A stretch of 11,455 bases of DNA from Bacillota bacterium. GTDB lineage: Bacteria > Bacillota > Sulfobacillia > RBS10-35 > JAJYVM01. The stretch is from assembly GCA_021792015.1 (NCBI GenBank), contig JAJYVM010000086.1:1-11455 (forward strand), in the 5' to 3' direction. A model generated the notes under the pieces. It did no database searches, had not been told where the DNA came from, and was given only the letters and a program-made list of their open reading frames with translations. Made by a program: the position numbers and the translations under genes. This document shows positions 1 through 5,792 of this stretch, piece after piece. Each line of letters opens with the position of its first letter. Within the stretch, counting starts at the first letter, position 1.

Positions 1-7
1 TAAGGCC

Positions 8-601
8 ATGACCTTGTCCCAAGCGGTCAACAGCTTGTATCGGATCGCGGTTGCCGAGGGCCACAGCACCTCGACGCTGCGGTTATCCGACCTGGCGGCC
101 TGGGTGGTGCAGGAACTGGCGGCACGCGGGTTGGCCGGCGCTGAGACCGAGGCCACCATCCCCGGCGGAGGCCGGGCGAAGCAGTGGGACGTGGCGTGGC
201 AGCACGACGGCAAGCACCGTCTGGCCGTCTCGCTGAAGTCGATCCTCAGGAATCTCGCTGGTACGGTTCCGAACCGAATCGACGACCTCATGGGCGAGGT
301 CGCGAACGTGCAGCTGTACTCGCCCGAGATTGTCGTCGGCTACCTCATGGTCCTCGACACAGGTCAGGATAAATCTGGTAATCTGTGGGCGACCAGGCTC
401 GCGGAGCGCCTCGACCGGCTCAGCGGCCGCCGTCCGCCGAGCTGGGCTGTCGGCATGGTTGAGGCTTCTGCCCTGATCCGGGTCGACTTCACGCACGGCT
501 GCCGGCTGCTGGACGGTTCCGAAGCCGCCGCCCGCATGCTCGATGTCCTGGTCGCGGAGGTGCGGGCGCGCAATCCGGCGGTGGGAGGGGTGCAGGCTTG
601 A
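8..601 (+). CDS. Putative type II restriction endonuclease (partner of adjacent DNA methyltransferase)
   Basis: I do not recognise this 197-aa protein by strong family motifs; the endonuclease call is an inference. It precedes and overlaps by 4 nt a DNA methyltransferase gene, and its length suits a type II restriction enzyme. Residues 61-77 run D61 ... S75-L-K77 (WDVAW, then AVSLKS), which resembles the metal-binding core of PD-(D/E)XK nucleases with Ser in the usual acidic place. E36 on an earlier helix could supply another acidic ligand. A conserved-looking stretch follows (NRIDDLMGEVANVQ, residues 89-102, then P106 and VVGYLMVLD at 109-117). No signal peptide or membrane segment is visible, so it should be cytoplasmic. 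The ATG at 8 follows a weak AAGG at 2-5. An in-frame TAA at 1-3 blocks extension of this frame or ends an upstream gene. Alternative: another DNA-binding accessory of the methyltransferase. Confidence 0.6.
   Translation: MTLSQAVNSLYRIAVAEGHSTSTLRLSDLAAWVVQELAARGLAGAETEATIPGGGRAKQWDVAWQHDGKHRLAVSLKSILRNLAGTVPNRIDDLMGEVANVQLYSPEIVVGYLMVLDTGQDKSGNLWATRLAERLDRLSGRRPPSWAVGMVEASALIRVDFTHGCRLLDGSEAAARMLDVLVAEVRARNPAVGGVQA
583..590 (+). promoter_or_regulatory. Strong ribosome binding site deciding the methyltransferase TTG start
   Basis: GGGAGGGG lies 7 nt before the TTG at 598. It sits inside the last codons of the upstream gene, so translation of the methyltransferase is probably coupled to that of the putative nuclease. 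It supports the rare TTG start over any later codon. Confidence 0.7.
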
Positions 602-1566
602 CGCTCACCGAGTGCACCAGTCTGTTCGCTGCCGAGGTGGGACGGCAAGGGATCGACCTGACCAACCTGGACATCGCGATTCCCCGGCTCGCAAAGACCC
701 CCGGCGCGGCCGCCGCACTGGCCGCTGCCGTCTCGCGGCTGGATTCGACGCATCGCCTGGGGGTAGGGGATGCCCGGGATCTCCATGGCGTGACGGACGG
801 CAGCGTTCACCTTGTGCTGACCTCGCCACCGTACTGGACGCTCAAGCGGTACCGGCCGCGCGAGGGACAGCTGGGACACGTTGCGGACTATGAGGCCTTC
901 CTAGGGGACCTGCTGCGTGTTTGGACGGAGTGCCTGCGCGTTCTCGCGCCCGGTGGGCGCCTCATCGTCGTCGTTGGTGATGTGTGCCTTTCGCGCCGCC
1001 GGGCCGGCCGCCATCAGGTCATTCCCCTGCATGCCGCCATCCAGGAGCAGGGCCGGCGGGTTGGCTTCGATAACCTGGCGCCGGTCTTCTGGTACAAGAT
1101 CTCCAACGCGCAGCTGGAGGTAAAGAACGGCTCGCGCTTTCTCGGCAAGCCCTACGAGCCCGGCGCGGTCATCAAGCACGACGTTGAGTACATCCTCATG
1201 CTGCGCAAGCCGGGCGCCTATCGCAGTCCTGCCCGGGAGCAACGCTTGCTCAGCTGGCTGGGCGAGGGGGATCACCGCGAATTCTTCCAACAGATCTGGT
1301 CGCTCCCCGGCGCGTCCACCCGCGCCCACCCGGCTCCGTTCCCGCTCGAGCTGGCGCAGCGCCTGATTCGTATGTTCAGCTTCGTGGGAGATACCGTACT
1401 CGATCCGTTCGCCGGCACCGGCACGAGCAATGCCGCAGCAGCCATGTGGGGTCGGAACAGCTTGGGCCTCGACATCGAGCCGGCCTACGTCCGGCTCGCC
1501 GAGTCCCGCCTCCTGCACCTGCAGGGCGACCTGCTGCGGCAGTTCAGCGTGGAGGTCGTCGCATAA
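598..1566 (+). CDS. Site-specific DNA methyltransferase (amino-methyltransferase, beta-type motif order)
   Basis: This 322-aa enzyme should transfer a methyl group from S-adenosylmethionine to an exocyclic amino group in a specific DNA site. The catalytic motif TSPPYW is at residues 75-80 and the SAM-binding motif DPFAGTGTS at 269-277, followed by LGLDIEP at 289-295. Catalytic motif before SAM motif is the beta-class arrangement. TSPPY is commoner in N4-cytosine enzymes than DPPY, so m4C is more likely than m6A, but this is not certain. HPAPFP at 244-249 is the usual segment just before the SAM motif. The region between (about 130-240) is the likely target-recognition part. The TTG start at 598 overlaps the previous stop by 4 nt (TTGA) and has a strong SD. 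Protection of host DNA against the upstream putative nuclease is the natural role. The gene ends exactly where the convergent purK ends. Confidence 0.93.
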   Translation: MTLTECTSLFAAEVGRQGIDLTNLDIAIPRLAKTPGAAAALAAAVSRLDSTHRLGVGDARDLHGVTDGSVHLVLTSPPYWTLKRYRPREGQLGHVADYEAFLGDLLRVWTECLRVLAPGGRLIVVVGDVCLSRRRAGRHQVIPLHAAIQEQGRRVGFDNLAPVFWYKISNAQLEVKNGSRFLGKPYEPGAVIKHDVEYILMLRKPGAYRSPAREQRLLSWLGEGDHREFFQQIWSLPGASTRAHPAPFPLELAQRLIRMFSFVGDTVLDPFAGTGTSNAAAAMWGRNSLGLDIEPAYVRLAESRLLHLQGDLLRQFSVEVVA

Positions 1567-2664
1567 TCAGATTTGCTCCCGCAGCCGTTCTAGCCCCCGC
1601 TCCACCGCCTGTGCGTCATCGCCCCGCAGCGTCACATGGCCGAGCTTGCGGCCCGGACGCGGGGACTTGTCGTAGAGGTGCAGGTGGGCGCCGGGGACCG
1701 CCAGGACCGCGGCCGGCTCGGGCAGCGTGCCGATCAGGTTGACCATGGCCGCGTGGCCGCGCGGTGCCGTGCTCCCGAGCGGCAGGCCGGCCACGGCCCG
1801 GATATGGTTCTCGAACTGGCTGGTCTCGGCCCCCTCGATGCTCCAATGCCCCGAATTGTGGACGCGGGGCGCCATCTCGTTGAAGACCAGCCGGCCCCCG
1901 GTCTCGAACAGCTCCAGCGCCAGGACGCCGACGTAGTCCAGCTCGGCCAGCATGGCGCGGCAGTACGCCTCGGCCTCCTCCTGCAGCGCTGGCGTCAGGC
2001 CGGGCGCCGGCGCCCGCGAGAGCCGCAGGATGCCCTCGCGGTGGTGATTCTCCACGAGGGGGTAGAAGGCGGTCGCGCCGTCCTTGCCTCGTACCCCGAG
2101 GACGGACAGCTCCCGCGCGAACGCCACAAAGCCCTCCAGGATGAGGGGCGCTCCGCCCAGCGCCGCCCACGCCACCTCGACGTCGCCCGCCCCGCGCAGC
2201 ACGGCCTGGCCCTTGCCGTCGTAGCCGAGGCGGCGCGTCTTGAGCACGGCGGGCAGCCCGATCGCCGCCACGGCCGCATCCAGCGACCGCCGGTCGTCCA
2301 CGGCGCGGTAGGCGGGGGTCGGGATGCCGAGCCGCTGCGCGAGGTTCTTCTCCAGCAGCCGGTCCTGGGCCGCCTCCAGGGCCGCGGGCGGCGGGAGGAC
2401 CGGCACCCGCGCCGCCAGCGCCCGCGCGCTTGCGACGGGGACGTTCTCGAACTCGTAGGTGACGGCCCCGACGCCGCGCGCCAGCCGATCCAGGCCGTCC
2501 GCGTCGTCGTATGCGGCCACGATGTGCTCGCAGAGGCCGGAAACCGGCGCGTCGCGGGCAGGATCCAGGCACAGGCAGCGGATGCCGAGCGGCGCCGCGG
2601 CCAATGCCAGCATGCGGCCGAGCTGGCCGCCGCCGATCACCCCGACCTTCATGAGGCGGCTCAC
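1567..2664 (-). CDS. purK: N5-carboxyaminoimidazole ribonucleotide synthetase PurK
   Basis: PurK uses ATP and bicarbonate to carboxylate AIR to N5-CAIR, which PurE then rearranges. The 365-aa length is typical. The N-terminal nucleotide-fold motif GGGQLGRM is at residues 11-18. The ATP-grasp elements are KTRRLGYDGKGQ (142-153), EGFVAFARELSV (177-188) and NEMAPRVHNSGHW (262-274), with the C-terminal motif YDKSPRPGRKLGH at 331-343. The GTG at 2664 overlaps the purE stop by 4 nt (GTGA), the same junction type used elsewhere in this cluster. An ATG at 2652 (residue 5) is the alternative. Neither start has a clear SD, so translation is probably coupled to purE. The gene runs opposite to the rest of the pur cluster, and its stop touches the methyltransferase stop with no spacer. 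Confidence 0.96.
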   Translation of the reverse strand: MSRLMKVGVIGGGQLGRMLALAAAPLGIRCLCLDPARDAPVSGLCEHIVAAYDDADGLDRLARGVGAVTYEFENVPVASARALAARVPVLPPPAALEAAQDRLLEKNLAQRLGIPTPAYRAVDDRRSLDAAVAAIGLPAVLKTRRLGYDGKGQAVLRGAGDVEVAWAALGGAPLILEGFVAFARELSVLGVRGKDGATAFYPLVENHHREGILRLSRAPAPGLTPALQEEAEAYCRAMLAELDYVGVLALELFETGGRLVFNEMAPRVHNSGHWSIEGAETSQFENHIRAVAGLPLGSTAPRGHAAMVNLIGTLPEPAAVLAVPGAHLHLYDKSPRPGRKLGHVTLRGDDAQAVERGLERLREQI

Positions 2665-3149
2665 GAGGCCGGGTCGGGGTGGTCGAGCACCGCCTGCGTC
2701 TGCTCGGCGCGGAAGGCCAGCAGGGCCGACCTGACCTCCGGGTGGCGGCCCGCCACGATCGATGCCGCCAGCAGCGCCGCGTTGACGGCGCCCGCGCGCC
2801 CGATGGCCAGGGTGCCAACGGGCACGCCGGCCGGCATCTGCACGATGGAGAGGAGCGAGTCGAGCCCGTGCAGGGCGTGCGACTCGACCGGCACGCCGAG
2901 GACCGGGAGGTGGGTCTTGGCCGCGACCATGCCGGGCAGGTGCGCGGCTCCGCCCGCCGCGGCCACGATGACCTCGATGCCGCGGCTGTCCGCCGCGGCG
3001 GCATACTCGAAGAGGAGGTCGGGCGTGCGGTGGGCGGACACGACACGGGCCTCGTAGGGCACGCTCAGCCGCTCCAGGGTGCGGGCGGCGTGCTCGACGG
3101 TCTCCCAGTCGGAGCGCGAGCCCATGATCAGGCCAACCAGCGGTTTCAT
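2661..3149 (-). CDS. purE: N5-carboxyaminoimidazole ribonucleotide mutase PurE (class I)
   Basis: PurE converts N5-CAIR to CAIR, working just after PurK. The 162-aa protein has all the class I landmarks: GSRSDW at 10-15, SAHRTP at 38-43 with the likely catalytic His40, AGGAAHLPGM at 65-74, and the substrate-binding run ending QMPAGVP at 104-110. Presence of PurK makes class I activity (N5-CAIR as substrate) the expected one. I chose the ATG at 3149 because MKPLVGLIMGS matches the usual family N-terminus. An ATG at 3161 is in frame 12 nt earlier. A good SD (AGGAGG, complement of 3165-3170) sits 2 nt before 3161 and 14 nt before 3149, so neither spacing is ideal and the start is open. The frame stays open to 3374, but that extension crosses the operator region and is not credible. 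Divergent from purB, whose control region it shares. Confidence 0.95.
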   Translation of the reverse strand: MKPLVGLIMGSRSDWETVEHAARTLERLSVPYEARVVSAHRTPDLLFEYAAAADSRGIEVIVAAAGGAAHLPGMVAAKTHLPVLGVPVESHALHGLDSLLSIVQMPAGVPVGTLAIGRAGAVNAALLAASIVAGRHPEVRSALLAFRAEQTQAVLDHPDPAS

Positions 3150-3184
3150 GGGGGTAACCATTCCCTCCTGGCGCCAGCGACTCC

Positions 3185-3230
3185 TTTTCCGAACGATAGT
3201 CGGGGCATATCCGAGATATTGTTCGTCTTT
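3185..3230. promoter_or_regulatory. Putative PurR operator: inverted pair of PurBox-like sites
   Basis: Box 1 (3185-3197, plus strand) reads TTTTCCGAACGAT. Box 2 (3218-3230, minus strand) reads AAAGACGAACAAT. Against the Bacillus PurBox consensus AWWWCCGAACWWT (from memory) each has two mismatches. They face each other as CGAACnATA ... TATnGTTCG with 20 nt between the 13-mers; known Bacillus pairs are about 16-17 nt apart. A smaller TCGG/CCGA palindrome (3200-3203 and 3211-3214) shares almost the same centre. Lying between purE and purB, it could let one PurR-type, PRPP-responsive repressor control both units. The regulator gene is not in the window. Confidence 0.6.
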
Positions 3231-3280
3231 GACGCGAAAAGATCGCACTTGATCCCCCGCCGACAGGGATGGCGTATCAT

Positions 3281-3293
3281 AAAGACGAATGAT
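3281..3293 (+). promoter_or_regulatory. Possible third, weaker PurBox-like half site
   Basis: AAAGACGAATGAT resembles box 2 of the operator pair (AAAGACGAACAAT), differing at two positions. It directly follows TATCAT at 3275-3280, a possible -10 for purB, so occupancy there could block transcription start. It has no clear partner in inverted orientation and may be chance. Confidence 0.3.
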
Positions 3294-3322
3294 GCCTCCG
3301 TTTCGAGGCCCGGCCCAACCTC

Positions 3323-3352
3323 CGGCCGCGCGAGCGAAAGGGGAGCGCGCCG
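3323..3352 (+). promoter_or_regulatory. GC hairpin presenting the purB ribosome binding site in its loop
   Basis: The arms at 3323-3331 and 3345-3352 can form 8 G-C pairs with one bulged C (3327). The 13-nt loop at 3332-3344 contains AAGGGGA, the only SD candidate for the purB ATG at 3356 (10-11 nt away). The pairing is seen in the sequence; a regulatory effect is inference, and GC-rich DNA makes such stems by chance. Confidence 0.4.
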
Positions 3353-3355
3353 TCC

Positions 3356-4654
3356 ATGATCGACCGCTACACACGGCCCGCCCTGGCCCGCATCTGGAGC
3401 GCCGAGCACCGGCTGCGCGTGCAGCTCGACGTCGAGCTGGCCGCCGTGGACGGCTGGGCGGCGATCGGGCGGGTCCCCGCCGCGGACGCCGAGGCCCTGC
3501 GTGCGCACGCCAGCCTGGATCCGGCCCGCATGGCCGCCCTGGAGGCCAGCACGGGACACGACATCGCCTCGTTCGTGGAGGCGGTGGCCGAGACGGCGGG
3601 TCCGGCCGGCCGCTGGCTGCACTTCGGGCTCACCAGCAACGACGTGAACGACACCGCGCTCGCCATCCAGCTGGTGGAGGCGACCGACGTCCTGCTGGCC
3701 GGCCTGGATGCGCTGGATTCCGCCATCCTCGTCAAGGCGCGCGCCCTGGCCGACGTCCCGCAGATCGGCCGCACCCATGGCGTTCACGCCGAGCCGATCA
3801 CGGCGGGCCTGGTCTTCGCCCGCTGGCATTCCGAGGTGCAGCGCGGCCGCCGCCGCCTGGAGGCCGCCCGCGAGGAGGTCCGCGTCGGCAAGGTGTCGGG
3901 CCCCGTCGGCACATACGCCGGCCTGGACCCGCAGATCGAGCGCTTCGTCTGCGAGCGCTTCGGCCTGCGGCCGGCGCGCGACGCCACGCAGGTCGTGGCC
4001 CGCGACCGCCACGCCGCCTACCTCTGTGCCCTGGCCGTGGTCGGCGGCTCACTCGAATACTTCGCCACCACGATCCGCGGCCTGCAGCGCACGGAGGTGC
4101 GCGAGGTCGAGGAGCCCTTCCGCGGCGGCCAGAAGGGCAGCTCGTCCATGCCGCACAAGCGCAACCCGGAGAAGTGCGAGCGCATCTGCGGCCAGGCCCG
4201 CCTGCTGCGCGCCTGCGCCCTGGCCGGCCTGGAGGACCAGGCGCTCTGGTTCGAGCGCGACATCTCCCACAGCTCAACCGAGCGCGTGATCCTTCCCGAC
4301 GCCACCACGCTCCTCGACTACATGCTGGCCCTGCTCACCGAGATCGTGGCCGGCCTGCACGTCTACCCGGACGCGATGGCCAGAAACCTCGCCGCGACCC
4401 GCGGCCTCTGGTCCTCGGGCCCGGCGCTGAACGCCCTGATCGGCGCCGGCCTGCCCCGCGAGCAGGCCTACCGCCTCGTCCAGGAGCACGCGCAGGCGGC
4501 CTGGGACGGCGGCCCCACGTTCCAGGAGCGGCTGCTCGGCGACCCCCGGCTGCAGCCCGCGGCCCGCGCCGCCCTGTCCGACAGCTTCGATGTGAAGGCG
4601 CAGTTGCGCCACGTGCCCCAGATTCTCGCCGACCTCGGCGTGGACGAAGGCTGA
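3356..4654 (+). CDS. purB: Adenylosuccinate lyase PurB
   Basis: PurB removes fumarate from SAICAR to give AICAR in the IMP pathway, and from adenylosuccinate to give AMP. The 432-aa protein has the fumarase/aspartase superfamily layout: TGHDI with His68, HFGLTSNDVNDT at 89-100, GRTHGVHAEP at 138-147 with the likely general-acid His141, and the flexible signature loop SSSMPHKRNP at 262-271 bearing the catalytic serine. His68, His89 and His141 fall at the numbering I recall for the Bacillus enzyme. The C-terminal part (about 355-430) is less typical but still aligns by feel. The ATG at 3356 has an AAGGGGAG ribosome site inside a predicted hairpin loop. It is the first gene of the rightward unit, separated from purC by a repeat-filled 116-nt spacer, the only sizeable gap between the rightward genes. 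Confidence 0.97.
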   Translation: MIDRYTRPALARIWSAEHRLRVQLDVELAAVDGWAAIGRVPAADAEALRAHASLDPARMAALEASTGHDIASFVEAVAETAGPAGRWLHFGLTSNDVNDTALAIQLVEATDVLLAGLDALDSAILVKARALADVPQIGRTHGVHAEPITAGLVFARWHSEVQRGRRRLEAAREEVRVGKVSGPVGTYAGLDPQIERFVCERFGLRPARDATQVVARDRHAAYLCALAVVGGSLEYFATTIRGLQRTEVREVEEPFRGGQKGSSSMPHKRNPEKCERICGQARLLRACALAGLEDQALWFERDISHSSTERVILPDATTLLDYMLALLTEIVAGLHVYPDAMARNLAATRGLWSSGPALNALIGAGLPREQAYRLVQEHAQAAWDGGPTFQERLLGDPRLQPAARAALSDSFDVKAQLRHVPQILADLGVDEG

Positions 4655-4734
4655 CGAAAGCCTGACGGAGCCTGGCGACACCTGACAAAGCCTCGCGACG
4701 CCTCACGAGGACTGACGAAAGCCTGAGGACGGCG
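4643..4734 (+). repeat. Degenerate 10-11 bp tandem repeat spanning the purB stop and purB-purC spacer
   Basis: About eight adjacent units match the consensus GACGAAGCCT: units begin at 4643, 4653, 4664, 4674, 4684, 4694, 4704 and 4714, with a partial at 4725. The two 11-bp units (4653 and 4714) are identical (GACGAAAGCCT). The first unit lies inside the purB coding end and the second contains the last two bases of its TGA. The 10-bp period is not a multiple of three, so it is not a coding repeat. No terminator or promoter is seen in it. Confidence 0.75.
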
Positions 4735-4743
4735 GACCGCGGC

Positions 4744-4776
4744 GCAAGCAGGATGCAAGCAGGATGCAAGATGGAT
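4744..4776 (+). repeat. Three 11-bp tandem repeats at the purC translation start
   Basis: GCAAGCAGGAT occurs at 4744-4754 and 4755-4765 perfectly, and again at 4766-4776 with two changes (GCAAGATGGAT). Each copy carries a GGAT(G) that serves as SD-like sequence and an ATG; the changes in the third copy create the in-frame ATG at 4771. The ATGs at 4764 and 4775 are out of frame with purC. Confidence 0.85.
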
Positions 4777-5529
4777 GAACGTTGGCGAAAGCGGATCGGA
4801 GGCGTGATCCCGCTGGACAAGCTCTACGAAGGCAAGGCCAAGATCGTCTACCCGACCGAGCGCCTGGACGAGCTGCGCATCGTCTTCAAGGACGAAGCCA
4901 CCGCCGGCGACGGGGCCAAGCGCGCCAGCCTGCCCGGTAAGGGGGAGCTGAACGCGGCCATCGCCGCGGCCCTGTTCCGCGTCGTCGAGGAGGCGGGCGT
5001 GCCCACCCACTTCGTGCGCAGCGACGGCCCGGACGCGATGATCGTCCGCAAGCTGAAGATGCTGCCCGTCGAGGTCGTCGTGCGCAACCTGGCCGCCGGG
5101 AGCCTTGCCCGCCGCCTCGGCCTGCAGCTTGGCGCGGCCCTGCGCCGCCCCATCCTCGAGCACAACCTCAAGAACGACGAGCTGCACGATCCGTGGGTCA
5201 ACGCCACGCACGTGGAGGCCCTCGGCATCGCCAGCGCCGCCGAGCTGGCGGAGGCCGACGACATGGCCATGCAGGTCAACCAGACCCTGGAGCCCTACCT
5301 GGCCGCCCGCGGCCTGATCCTGGTCGACTTCAAGCTGGAGTTCGGCCGCGACACCCAGGGCGCCATGCGCCTCGGCGACGAGATCTCGTGCGACACCTGC
5401 CGCCTCTGGGACAGCGTCAGCCGCACCCCGCTCGACAAGGACCGCTTCCGCCAGGATCTGGGCGGCGTGGTCGAGGCCTACCGCGAGGTGTGGCGGCGGC
5501 TGCTCGGCGAGGGCGGCGAGGGCGCGTGA
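4771..5529 (+). CDS. purC: SAICAR synthetase PurC
   Basis: PurC joins aspartate to CAIR using ATP, giving SAICAR for PurB. The protein (252 aa from 4771) shows LYEGKAK at 18-24, SAICAR synthetase signature 1 (LPVEVVVRNLAAGS, 98-111) and signature 2 (LVDFKLEFG, 184-192), then GDEISCDTCRLWD at 202-214, where the family usually has Pro in place of Cys207. I chose the ATG at 4771 because CAGGA (4760-4764) lies 6 nt before it. The in-frame ATG at 4753 has no SD. A GTG at 4804 would give a more usual N-terminal length, but its GGAGG (4798-4802) is only 1 nt away. The start region is made of tandem repeats, so the true start needs experiment. The stop overlaps purS by 4 nt. Confidence 0.95.
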   Translation: MDERWRKRIGGVIPLDKLYEGKAKIVYPTERLDELRIVFKDEATAGDGAKRASLPGKGELNAAIAAALFRVVEEAGVPTHFVRSDGPDAMIVRKLKMLPVEVVVRNLAAGSLARRLGLQLGAALRRPILEHNLKNDELHDPWVNATHVEALGIASAAELAEADDMAMQVNQTLEPYLAARGLILVDFKLEFGRDTQGAMRLGDEISCDTCRLWDSVSRTPLDKDRFRQDLGGVVEAYREVWRRLLGEGGEGA

Positions 5530-5792
5530 CCTTCACCGCCGACGTGCGGATCCACTACCGCCCCGGCACCCTCGACCCCCAGGGCCAGGCGGTGCTGCGG
5601 GCGATGCACAGCATGGGCCTGCCCGCCGTGCGCGACGTGCGCGTCGGCAAGTCGATCCGCCTCACCCTGGAGGCGGAGGATGCGGCCGCCGCCCGGGCTC
5701 TGGTCACACGCCTCTGCCGCGACCTGCTCGCGAACCCGGTCCTGGAGGACTTCACCTTCGACCTGGCGAGCGCAAGCGAGGTGCACGCATGA
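5526..5792 (+). CDS. purS: FGAM synthetase subunit PurS
   Basis: PurS is the small subunit that bridges PurQ and small PurL in the three-part FGAM synthetase of Bacillota, archaea and others. The 88-aa length is typical. The beta-strand ADVRIHYRPGTLDPQG (5-20), the helix around AVLRAMHSMG (22-31) and the motif VRDVRVGKSIRLTLE (35-49) are characteristic, followed by CRDLLANPVLEDF (64-76), the usual end of the domain. It starts with GTG at 5526, overlapping the purC stop by 4 nt (GTGA); a GAGGG at 5518-5522 is close to it. Its own stop overlaps purQ by 4 nt. It directly precedes purQ and purL, as expected for subunits made in fixed ratio. Confidence 0.95.
   Translation: MTFTADVRIHYRPGTLDPQGQAVLRAMHSMGLPAVRDVRVGKSIRLTLEAEDAAAARALVTRLCRDLLANPVLEDFTFDLASASEVHA

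Larger units (their letters stand above)
3150..3355. promoter_or_regulatory. Divergent purE/purB control region
   Basis: This 206-nt gap separates the two oppositely transcribed pur units and must carry both promoters. It is clearly more AT-rich than the flanking genes. I could not assign a confident promoter: TTGATC at 3249-3254 with TATCAT at 3275-3280 toward purB has a 20-nt spacer, which is too long, and TTGACG at 3229-3234 lacks a matching -10. It holds a PurBox-like dyad (3185-3230), a further weak box at 3281-3293, and a hairpin over the purB ribosome binding site. No purine riboswitch core was seen. Confidence 0.7.

Noticed and set aside
1..3. End of an upstream gene (TAA)
   Set aside because: A stop triplet at the window edge cannot be tied to any gene without upstream sequence.
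1636..3057. 473-aa plus-strand open frame opposite purK and purE
   Set aside because: Shadow of two well-supported genes; Arg/His-rich low-information protein.
3249..3280. Sigma-A-type promoter TTGATC ... TATCAT toward purB
   Set aside because: The 20-nt spacer is too long for a standard promoter, so it is mentioned only as a weak candidate.
3150..3355. Purine riboswitch in the purE-purB gap
   Set aside because: I looked for the conserved loop and junction elements of the guanine/adenine riboswitch and did not find them; the dyad fits a protein operator better.
3150..3374. 75-residue N-terminal extension of PurE
   Set aside because: It would cross the operator region and overlap the purB start; the conserved PurE N-terminus begins at 3149 (or 3161).
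4655..4770. Terminator or separate promoter in the purB-purC spacer
   Set aside because: No stem followed by a T-run and no -35/-10 pair; the sequence is accounted for by short tandem repeats.
4643..4776. CRISPR-like array
   Set aside because: Units are 10-11 bp, directly adjacent and degenerate, with no spacers; this is a simple tandem repeat.
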